From the NCBI GenBank assembly GCA_018676675.1, contig JABHEG010000282.1, positions 1-64,000 of the forward strand: a DNA stretch of 64,000 nucleotides. The letters run 5' to 3'. The notes below the pieces were generated by a model that was not told the DNA's origin, searched no databases, and saw nothing but the letters and a program-made list of their open reading frames with translations. Shown here one piece after another: positions 44,548 to 53,000 of the stretch (within the stretch, counting starts at the first letter, position 1; the number at the start of each line of letters is the position of its first letter). A program made the translations under genes and the position numbers. The DNA is from Lentisphaerota bacterium. Lineage in GTDB: Bacteria > Verrucomicrobiota > Lentisphaeria > Oligosphaerales > JABHEG01.

Positions 44548-44765
44548 CCGAGCGGCGACTGCCGGGAGCGGTCTTCCTGCCCGGGGCTGCCCCCTCCCGT
44601 TGGTCAGGGCTCTGAAGGAGCCGAGCCGCGACTGCCGGGAGCGGTCTTCCTGCCCGGGCTGCCCCGTCCCGTTGGTCAGGGCTCCAGAGGAGAAGCCGAG
44701 CCAATGTGGGAGCGGGTGCCATCCCGCGATCGTTCGGGACATGGCAGTCCCTCCCACGTTGAGGA
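44548..44765. repeat. Composite repeat array: two 73-bp units plus a REP-like pair
   Basis: Units starting at 44548 and 44621 (period 73) each run from CCGAGC[C/G]GCGACTGCCGGGAG through CGTTGGTCAGGGCT. They are followed by a REP-like pair: CAATGTGGGAG (44702-44712) and CTCCCACGTTG (44751-44761), with GCGGGTGCCATCCCGC between. Two repeat families found separately elsewhere in the window meet here, in the gap between the convergent sulfatase-fold and prepilin genes. Confidence 0.8.
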
Positions 44766-44850
44766 CGCCCCGCTCCCGCTAATCGCGGTTCGACCGGGAA
44801 GCGACGTACATGGTAAGGGAGGGGGGAGGCAGGGAAGGTCGGTTGCGCGC

Positions 44851-45480
44851 TCAGTCCTGCGCCAAGGTGAACTGGGCGTTGGTCAGCGAGCTCGGCCGCC
44901 GCCATTGGACGTGTCCGTCGAAGAACATGACGTTGAGGCCCTGAAGATGACGTCGGTACGCCTTTGACGCGATGTTCTGATAGGGGCGGTTACCATCGTC
45001 TTCCACACCGCCATCTGATTCATCGGAATCGAAGAACACGGCTGTTCCGGGGGGATCTACAAAGTCGGTGGTCATCATTGCTCCGCCGTAGCCGCATGCG
45101 TGGTTGAAGCCATAGCTCCACCAACGCCCGGTTGCTCCTGATGCAGGCCGCGTCCAACTGCGATCCTTGGGGCACTTGAGGATGTCGTGGTTGTCACTGT
45201 AGTAGGGGGCCAAGTTCAAGTAGATCGTGTCCCAGCGCCACTCCGGGTTGCCGCTGTCGGCGTCGTCGTGCGGGCACATGCTTTGGTCGTACTCCTGCAT
45301 GTAGAGGTGCATGGCCGTCCCGAGCTGGCGCAGGTTGGCCGAACAGGCCACTCGGCGGCCGTTCTCGCGGATTTTCGTGGTGACGGGAAGCAGTATGGAC
45401 ATAAGAATGGCCATGATTCCTATCACGACGAGAAGCTCCACGAGGGAGAAGGGCGAGAGCGATTGGCGGGGTCCGAGCAT
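44851..45480 (-). CDS. Prepilin-like exported protein with H-x9-DG ending
   Basis: The 209-residue protein has a type IV prepilin-like N-terminus: a short basic leader, then PFSLVELLVVIGIMAILMS with the conserved E at +5 (E15). The residue before the cleavage point is P10, not the Gly that prepilin peptidase normally needs. The remainder contains MHLYMQEYDQS, an AVFFDSDESDGG region and the hallmark H-x9-D-G (RHLQGLNVMFFDGHV) of the large DUF1559-like/H-X9-DG family abundant in PVC bacteria. These are thought to be pseudopilins or surface proteins of unknown role. It is divergent from the methyltransferase/PQQ fusion gene. Confidence 0.88.
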   Translation of the reverse strand: MLGPRQSLSPFSLVELLVVIGIMAILMSILLPVTTKIRENGRRVACSANLRQLGTAMHLYMQEYDQSMCPHDDADSGNPEWRWDTIYLNLAPYYSDNHDILKCPKDRSWTRPASGATGRWWSYGFNHACGYGGAMMTTDFVDPPGTAVFFDSDESDGGVEDDGNRPYQNIASKAYRRHLQGLNVMFFDGHVQWRRPSSLTNAQFTLAQD

Positions 45481-45838
45481 CTTCTCTCCGGGCTGAGACT
45501 GGACGATTGCTGAACTCAGCGTAGCGACATGGTTCGCCTAAGACAAGCAGAAAGTGCTTCATCTGAGTTCCGGCAACCCCGGTGGGAAGCACGGAAAGCT
45601 CTTCCGGAACCGGGGTCCGGCAAACCGAACAATGTAGCCCGCTGCCCCGCTGCGTCAACTGGCATGAGGGCGTGACGCACTTCCATACGACTCTGAGCAA
45701 CCGGCTCTGTCAAATATCCAGAGGGGTGGCCGGGGGCGGCCTCCAGAGCTACATTTTCTCGGCTCGTGCTCCTCTTCTCACTGCTCCAGAGGGCACTCAT
45801 TCGGGACTGCAAAACCGGCATCTCAGGAGACGACATCG
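45481..45838. promoter_or_regulatory. Divergent intergenic region with a hairpin
   Basis: About 360 bases lie between the prepilin-like gene (-) and the fusion gene (+). ACCCCGGT (45576-45583) and ACCGGGGT (45609-45616) form an 8-bp stem. No clear promoter hexamers and no ORF with protein features were seen. AGGAG sits nine bases before the ATG at 45839. Confidence 0.4.
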
Positions 45839-48800
45839 ATGACACCCATCACCCGGTTCCGACTGTTTCTTACCGCAGGCATCCTGTTGTCGGGTGCGTT
45901 TGTTTCTACTGCCTTTGCTCAAGGCGGTCCGGCTTTGGTGAAGCGATCCGGGGTCCAGGGCGGCGTCATTCTTCACGTTGGCTGCGGTGATGGCGTCTTG
46001 ACAGCGTCATTGCGAACCGGAGAGGCGTTCGTTGTCCGTGGGCTGGACACGGATTGGGCCAAGGTAAGAGCGGCCCGGGAAGCGCTGCTTTCCTCCGGCC
46101 GTTATGGACCAATCGCCTTTGATCATTGGGATGGGAGGAGCCTTCCCCTTGTCGATGGCTTCGTGAACCTGGTCGTGGTGTCAGACGCGGCCCAAGCCGA
46201 CGTGACGGAGCTGATGCGTGTTCTGGCTCCCAACGGCGTGGCCCTGATCCGGCGTGGAGTAGACTGGGAAGAGAAGGTTAAGCCATGGCCGAAGGAGATG
46301 GATGAGTGGGGGCACTACTTTCATGGGGCCGATGGGAACCCAACCGGCAACGACACGCTCGTCGCCCCACCGACCCGTCTGCAGTGGTTGGGGAGTCCCG
46401 GCTGGGCGCGGCACCACGATCACATGGCCAGCGTGACCTCTCTCGTTTCGGCCGGCGGCCGGCTCTTCTACATCATGGACGAGGGGTCTCGTGCCTCGAT
46501 TCAGTTGCCGTCGCATTGGCGGCTGATCGCACGAGATGCGTTCAATGGCACCATTCTCTGGAAGCGTGAGATTCCCAAGTGGGCCAGCAAAGAGTTTGGC
46601 TTGAAGAGCGGGCCGGCCCATCTGCTGCGGCGTCTGGTCGCGGTTGGCGACCGCGTTTACGTGACACTGGGAATCGACGCACCGGCTACCGTCCTGAACG
46701 CCGCTACCGGGGAGACGGTCGCAACCTGTGAAGGGAGTGCGTTCACGCGTGAGATTGTGGTTGTCCAGGACACGGCTCTCCTGGTGGCAGGTCAAGAGAA
46801 ATCACGCCTGCCTGACTTCCGGAGGGTGGGGACATACACATGGTCAAATACGAAAGCGTCAAACGCAAAGTGGGGCTGGGAAGGCGCATCCCGGAACATT
46901 TTGGCCTGTGATGCCAAATCCGGGAAGGTGCGGTGGCAGAGGGAGTTTCCTGTCGCGCCCTGTTCCCTGGCGGCTGACGCTACGTCAATCGTCTTCCACA
47001 CCGGGCAGAAACTTGTCTGTCTGGAACGCATCACAGGCAAAACGCGTTGGGAAGGGGAGGACACCGCGCTCAAGTTGCCGGTCCAAAGCAATACAGGCCC
47101 GCGCGTGTTGATCTACAACGACATGGTCCTCTTCGCCTCCGGCAATCGGAAAGTGTCAGGCTGGACGCTGACGGAAGGCAAGAAGGTCTGGGAGCAGACC
47201 CAGAAGCCCAGCGGCCACCTGTCGCTGAAAGACCTGCTGGTGGTCGATGGGCTGAGTTGGACCGCGGCGATCGCGAGCAACCGCGACGATGGGACCTGGA
47301 TTGGCTATGACCCTGTCACCGGGGAGAAGAAACGCGAGTTCGCGGCGGACGTCAAACTGCATTGGTTCCATCATCGCTGCTATCCTGCCAAGGCCAGTGG
47401 CAGGTTCATTCTCGCGGGACGGAACGGTACCGAGTACGTCGATATGGACAAGGAGCACTGGATCCCTAACCACTGGTTCCGCGGAGGATGCATCTATGGC
47501 GTTATGCCCTGCAATGGGATGACGTATGCTTCGATGGATGCCTGCGGCTGCCAGCTTGAAGCCAAACTCAGTGGCTTCAAGGCCCTAAAGGCCGCCCCTT
47601 TGCCGACGCCAACTGCCGATGACCTTTCCACCGGGAAGCGCCTTGAGCGTGGTCCTGCTTACGGTCAGGTTGGGGGGGCGGAGGCAGGCCCTGGCGATTG
47701 GCCCACATTCCGCCACGACGAAGCACGCAGTGCCGCGGGAACCACGACTCTTGCCCCCGGAGGAGCGACCTGGGATGTCGAACTTGGGGGGCAGCTTACG
47801 GCCCCAACCATCGCGGCAGGGAAACTGTTTATCTCGGCTCGGGACACCCACACAGTCCACGCCCTGGACGCGGCAGATGGCACGGTTCTCTGGTCCTACA
47901 CGACCGGGGCCCAGGTAGACACACCTCCCACGTACCACAGGGGGTCTGTCATTTTCGGCTCGGCGGACGGTTACGTGTACGCGCTCCGAGCAACGGACGG
48001 CGTACTTGCCTGGCGCTTCCGGGCTGCGCCGGTTGACCAGCGTATGATGGCCTGGGAGCGGATCGAGTCAGCCTGGCCCGTCCACGGCAGCGTTCTCGTC
48101 CGGGATGGGGGCGATGGCAAGGCTCTCGCCTATTGCACCGCAGGCCGCAGTATTTACCTCGATGGTGGAATCCGTTTCCTCCGTCTCGAAGCAGAAACCG
48201 GCACGCTGCTCGGAGAGGTCGTTTGGGATGAGAACGATCCGGACAGTGACGAGAGTATGCACAATGCCTATCTCAAGAAGACCCCTGGGAACACCATGCC
48301 GGTGGGACTCTCCGATGTCCTTTCCTGCGATGGCAAGAACCTGTGGATGCGGTCACAGAAGATCGATTTGGAGGGCAATCGGTCCGAGATGAAGGTCCTG
48401 GCAGCCACGGAGCAACCGCCGGAAGACGCACACCTCTTCTGCCAAGTTGGGCTCACTGACGATTCCTACTTCTTCCGGTCATACTGGACCTACGGTCGGC
48501 GCATGACGGGGGGGTACGGAGGCTGGTACCAGGCTGGACGCGTGGTGCCCTCCGGACGCATTCTGTGTTTTGATGATGATGCCGTGTACGGCTACGGCCG
48601 GAAGCCGGAGTATATGGTCAATTCCTCAGTCGTTGAGTATCAGCTTTTCGCGGCCAACAAGGCGGTCACGAGAGAAGACATCAAGCGAGTAGGGACTGCG
48701 GATCGGGCGATCAGGAAACGCCGCGGTGAGAAGAATGCGACATCTTCCGACTGGCGGCTGCGCTGGTTCTTTCCTCAGAAGGATCTCACCGCGACCCGCT

Positions 48801-49744
48801 TCGGCTGGCGAGTCGACCAGCCGTCGGTTTTCGTGAGAGCCATGTGTCTCGCCGAGGACAAGCTCTATGTCGCCGGGCCCGCTGATGTTGTGGACGAACG
48901 CTACGCCTACTGCAATCCGGATGATCCCAACGTGTTGGCGCTGCTCAAACGGCAGGAGAGGGCGTACGCGGGGCAAACCGGCGGCCAGCTCTGGAGTGTC
49001 GACCGAGAGACCGGGGGTGTCCTCACCCGACACGCAATCGATACCATTCCCGTATTCGACGGCATGGCGGCGGCAGGGGGACGCCTGTACATGACCACGG
49101 TCGAAGGGCGGGTTATCTCGCTCTCCGCATCCAGTATCTCATCGCTGCCTTCTCTTGCCGATCAGCCGGAAAACACGGTGTGGGCTGAACCCGAGGACCC
49201 GAAGTATCTCCTGCCGCCTCCCGAACCCAAGGATGCCGATTTTAGCGTACTCAAACAATGCAAGACGTTCGCGTCGGAGCTGGGATACCGCCTTCAGGCG
49301 AATGGCAAGAAAACGGAGTGTCTCGCCCTCAAGAAGCTCGACGAGCCCCTCAATGGGGTTGTCACTCTCCGCACCAAGATCCGTGCTGTCCTGAACAGCA
49401 AAGGGTTGCTCCGCAATGGGTATCTGGCGTTCGGGAACAGCGACAAGGAAGCGGAGTTGATCAAGTGCGGCGTTCGGCTGCAGCCCCAACGGGCGGCCAT
49501 CATTCAGGGGGCGTTCTCCAGTGGCGAGAAGAAGGCGGTCGGCGCTACGGTCAAAGCCCCTGAGAAGAAAGGGATGGATGCGTTGGTAACCGTCGATCTC
49601 GATGCCCAGACGGTCACGCTTCTCGCCAACGGGGTCACCATCGAGGCGAAGCTTGCGGTTCCTTTGAAGCAGATTACATACGTTGGCTACTTCATGGAGA
49701 GCGCCCTCATCGACGTGACCCCGGTTGTGATCGGGAAGCCGTAG
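45839..49744 (+). CDS. Exported methyltransferase-like domain fused to PQQ beta-propellers
   Basis: The 1301-residue protein has a signal peptide (about 1-27, ending TAFA). Residues about 40-140 look like a SAM-dependent methyltransferase core: GGVILHVGCGDGVLT with glycine-rich motif I (VGCGDG at 47-52), then FDHWDGRSLPLVDGFVNLVVV and VLAPNGVALIRRGV. After a linker (EMDEWGHYFHGADGNPTGND) come two blocks of PQQ-like eight-bladed propeller repeats (about 180-560 and 610-1100: WKREIPKW, WQREFPVAPC, TRWEGEDTALK, LDAADGTVLWSYTTGA). The C-terminal part (about 1130-1301) is beta-rich and may be a LamG/3-keto-disaccharide-hydrolase-like domain. SAM is not normally available outside the cytoplasm, so the N-terminal domain is probably non-catalytic or repurposed. 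Similar fusions are known only as unnamed proteins in PVC bacteria. Confidence 0.75.
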   Translation: MTPITRFRLFLTAGILLSGAFVSTAFAQGGPALVKRSGVQGGVILHVGCGDGVLTASLRTGEAFVVRGLDTDWAKVRAAREALLSSGRYGPIAFDHWDGRSLPLVDGFVNLVVVSDAAQADVTELMRVLAPNGVALIRRGVDWEEKVKPWPKEMDEWGHYFHGADGNPTGNDTLVAPPTRLQWLGSPGWARHHDHMASVTSLVSAGGRLFYIMDEGSRASIQLPSHWRLIARDAFNGTILWKREIPKWASKEFGLKSGPAHLLRRLVAVGDRVYVTLGIDAPATVLNAATGETVATCEGSAFTREIVVVQDTALLVAGQEKSRLPDFRRVGTYTWSNTKASNAKWGWEGASRNILACDAKSGKVRWQREFPVAPCSLAADATSIVFHTGQKLVCLERITGKTRWEGEDTALKLPVQSNTGPRVLIYNDMVLFASGNRKVSGWTLTEGKKVWEQTQKPSGHLSLKDLLVVDGLSWTAAIASNRDDGTWIGYDPVTGEKKREFAADVKLHWFHHRCYPAKASGRFILAGRNGTEYVDMDKEHWIPNHWFRGGCIYGVMPCNGMTYASMDACGCQLEAKLSGFKALKAAPLPTPTADDLSTGKRLERGPAYGQVGGAEAGPGDWPTFRHDEARSAAGTTTLAPGGATWDVELGGQLTAPTIAAGKLFISARDTHTVHALDAADGTVLWSYTTGAQVDTPPTYHRGSVIFGSADGYVYALRATDGVLAWRFRAAPVDQRMMAWERIESAWPVHGSVLVRDGGDGKALAYCTAGRSIYLDGGIRFLRLEAETGTLLGEVVWDENDPDSDESMHNAYLKKTPGNTMPVGLSDVLSCDGKNLWMRSQKIDLEGNRSEMKVLAATEQPPEDAHLFCQVGLTDDSYFFRSYWTYGRRMTGGYGGWYQAGRVVPSGRILCFDDDAVYGYGRKPEYMVNSSVVEYQLFAANKAVTREDIKRVGTADRAIRKRRGEKNATSSDWRLRWFFPQKDLTATRFGWRVDQPSVFVRAMCLAEDKLYVAGPADVVDERYAYCNPDDPNVLALLKRQERAYAGQTGGQLWSVDRETGGVLTRHAIDTIPVFDGMAAAGGRLYMTTVEGRVISLSASSISSLPSLADQPENTVWAEPEDPKYLLPPPEPKDADFSVLKQCKTFASELGYRLQANGKKTECLALKKLDEPLNGVVTLRTKIRAVLNSKGLLRNGYLAFGNSDKEAELIKCGVRLQPQRAAIIQGAFSSGEKKAVGATVKAPEKKGMDALVTVDLDAQTVTLLANGVTIEAKLAVPLKQITYVGYFMESALIDVTPVVIGKP

Positions 49745-49767
49745 CGGGAACGCGCTTCCCTCTCGGT

Positions 49768-50023
49768 CCGAGCCGCGCACATCGTGAGCGGTCCCTCCGT
49801 CCGAGCCGCGCACATCGTAAGCGGTCCCCTCCCGTTGGTCAGGGCTCTGTCGGGGTGTCCCCTCCCGCTGGTCAGGGCTCTGTCGGGGTGTCCCCTCCCG
49901 CTGGTCAGGGCTCTGTCGGGATGTCCCCTCCCGCTGGTCAGGGCTCTGTCGGGATGTCCCCTCCCGTTGGTCAGGGCTCTGTCGGGATGTCCTCTCCCGG
50001 AAGTCGCGGCTCTGAAGGACGGG
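49768..50023. repeat. 33-bp tandem array between convergent genes
   Basis: Five near-perfect 33-base units start at 49826, 49859, 49892, 49925 and 49958, with a diverged sixth at 49991. The unit starts CCCCTCCCGCTGGTCAGGGC. Two copies of CCGAGCCGCGCACATCGT precede it at 49768 and 49801, also 33 bases apart. Because 33 is divisible by three, false open frames run through it in several frames. There are no unique spacers, so it is not a CRISPR array. Confidence 0.92.
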
Positions 50024-50040
50024 GGCTCAAAACGCCGTCG

Positions 50041-53000
50041 CTATGGCTGTTCGATGAGCAGGACTGTTCCGTCTTCGCATCCCGCAACGACTGTGGTTCC
50101 CGCTATCCGCAGGTGGCTGACCGGGGCTGGCGTTTGCATCCCCCCCGCAGCCTGTCCATGTGTCGTGAATCGTTCCAGTGTTCCGGCCCGCGTTGTCGCG
50201 AAGATGTGGATTGCCTCCCCTGTTCCCACTGTGACAAGATCGGTGACGGGGCCAGCTGTCGGCATCCCCCAACAGTACTCACCCGTGCCGGTGAAGGCGT
50301 GCAGATAGCTCATTTCCAGTCCCGCTACAAAGCCGTCCGGCTCTCCGTCACGGTGGATGGGCGCCATTGCCGTCACCCCGGTTCCGACCGTCCCGATGTG
50401 CACCTGCTTGAGTCTCCCATCAACCCACTGACGTGCGTAGAGAGTTCCGCGATTGGTCGCAAGCGCAACTTCATCTTTGCCATTGCCGTCGAGGTCGACG
50501 ATGACTCGGTCTCTGACATGGGATGGCCAGCCATCCGTGCTGCTCTTGATATAGGCTCCCTTGAGGCGGAAGTCGAACACGAAACCGAAGCTGCAGACGG
50601 GGGCGTAGGAACTGACCTCTTTGATGCCATCCCCATCCACGTCCATTGCGGCGAAGTTCCCGTGTATGGTGGTCTCCCCGTCAACCAGGATCTCGCGGCG
50701 CTCGGTGCCATCCCCGTTGAGTATGAGCACGCGGGAGTTCTTCGCCCCAACTGTCACCTCGGCCTTCCCGTCTCCATCCAGATCGGCCACGAGAAGGTCG
50801 TGGACTTGTCCCAGGTACCCGCGCCGTGTAGGGAAGACAGGACACTGGAACTGCCATCTTTGTGCACCGTCGGCATCAGTGGCGATGACGTGACCGTCGA
50901 CCGTGCCGAAGACGGCTTCGGCGCTGCCATTCCCATCGAGATCCCCAACGCCGGCCGCTGATATCGGTGAACCCAGGCTGCCGCGGGACATAACGTGCCC
51001 GGTTACGGTCAGCAGCGCGGTTGCGCCGGATTGTGTTCCCACGGCGATCAACCCGGCATCCGTCGCCAAGGCCGCTATGGCGCCGTCGAATGAGAGTCGG
51101 TGTGAGGGTGTCAGGATGGGGCGGAAACCGGTCTGGTCGGGTTGCTTTCCTCTTCCGGGGACGCCGGCCTGCGCCATGGCTGCGGCAATCGCCCCCGCAA
51201 GCTGAACTGCTCCGTGGTCGAAGCGGATGACCGTCCGCCCCGGCTCCAGAGTCCTGACTCCCCCGAGGATTGTCGCCGTTTCCTCCTTCGAGCAGATCAG
51301 CTCAAGTTGTCCCGCCTTTGCATCCAGGTTCAGAGCCGCCACTGCACCGTCCAGAACAACGGTCCCACCAATCCCCACCATCGTGGGCTGAAGAACGCTC
51401 AATTTGTCCCGGGTCAGGATGAAGGTGTGCCCTATCACGGTGAGTTCCCCGGCAACGAATGGGGTCTGAGCCAAGCCCCCTACTGTCGGTGTTCCCTCAG
51501 TGAGCAGAAAACGGTTTCCGGGGAGTTCTTTGAGTTTGCTCTGCATCCCTTCCTTTGAGTCGCCGGTGACTATGAGCGAGGCGAGTACGGTGTCTTCGCC
51601 TCTGCGGAGATCGCAGGAGCGGTCGAGGGTGAGGACATTCACCTGCGGCTCCGCGTAGGGGTACTTCCCCCACCGTGCACTGTAGCGCTCATCCGCAAGC
51701 TCGACGGAACTGACCAAATCGCTGTTCCATGAGAGGTCCATGTGCTGTGCCGGGGCGCTTTCCATCTTGGCCTGGCGTGTGGTCAGACAGTTGCCGCTGT
51801 GCTCTACTGTTCCGAGGGTGCGCCAGCGGAGGCGTATCCCGAACGTTGCATCCTCCCGGGCGGTCAGCCGGTCCAGGATGAGAACGGGGCCCTCCTTGAG
51901 CCACAGGATGTTCCGCTCCCAATCTGTTCCCGCGTGGTCCACCAACGTTGTTCGGGTGAGACCTGCATGGCTGAAATCGGCTTTGCCGTCGAGTCGGGCA
52001 CAGGCAGGGAGAGGAGCGCCGAGGCCGTTGCGTGTCACCTGGATTCCATTCTGTGCGTCGAGGAACGGGCCTTCTGTGTAGCAGTCGTCCACGATCCATA
52101 CGCGTCCATTGTCGGTGAACCTGGCGATGCAGTTGGGGTCGGCGTGGCCGTGTGAGCCGCAGGCGATGCCGTCGAGGAGCAGGTACTGGGCATCCGGTTC
52201 GAAACGCGTGCGCAGCGACAGTTTGTCGAACGTGTTCGTGACTGGGGTGTTCCAGAGAAGCTCATCCTGGTGTTCGCGGTAGTAGGCGTAATGCCCGGGA
52301 TCGAGAGGGGCGACGGTCACTCCCTCGAAACGGGCTGGCCGCTCCGGCTGCAGCACGCCATGCATCGCGAATGTCGGGTATGTGCGGAAAACCAGGGAGC
52401 GTTCGGGACGCAATCGGTAGTGTTCCTCCAGCACATACTGATATCCGGAATCTCGGTAGTACCAGGCCCCAATGGCGAAGGTCAATGGCGCGAAGCAGTC
52501 GGTGTCCCAGCAGTCGCCATGGCCGGAGAGAGAGAAGCGGTTGTCCAGCGTTATCACGCAGCGATCAATGAACGTGCGGCCGACGCCACTGGGGAGAAAC
52601 GTGTAACCGGGTTCCGCGATGGCATAGCTCAGCAGCGGCCAGAGCGCAGCCGTGGCTTCGTAATTTCCGCTTTCGTCTTTGCCTTTGAAGTGTTGTTCCT
52701 GCGCGCCAAAGCAGTAGCGTGCCTTTGCCAGCCAGTCATCCGCATCCGGTAGGTCGTAGTAACGTCCGAAATAGAGCCAGCCATAGTAGGCGTCCATTGC
52801 CGCCAGCATCTCGTGGTTGTGGCGCACGGCTTCATAGCTCAGCGACGACTGAAACATGCCGCTGAATACCCCTTCCTTTCCGCGCAGGACCTGGAGTAGG
52901 TAGTTTGTCACCTCCAGCCGGACTTCCTCGGTCAGTGCCGGGCTTTCCTCGATGTTGTCCCAGCCGCGTAGTGTTTTCCACAGCTCCATGTGCGTGTCGT

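Noticed and set aside
49826..50023. 33-bp direct repeats as a CRISPR array
   Set aside because: The units are contiguous with no unique spacers, and there are no cas genes in the window.
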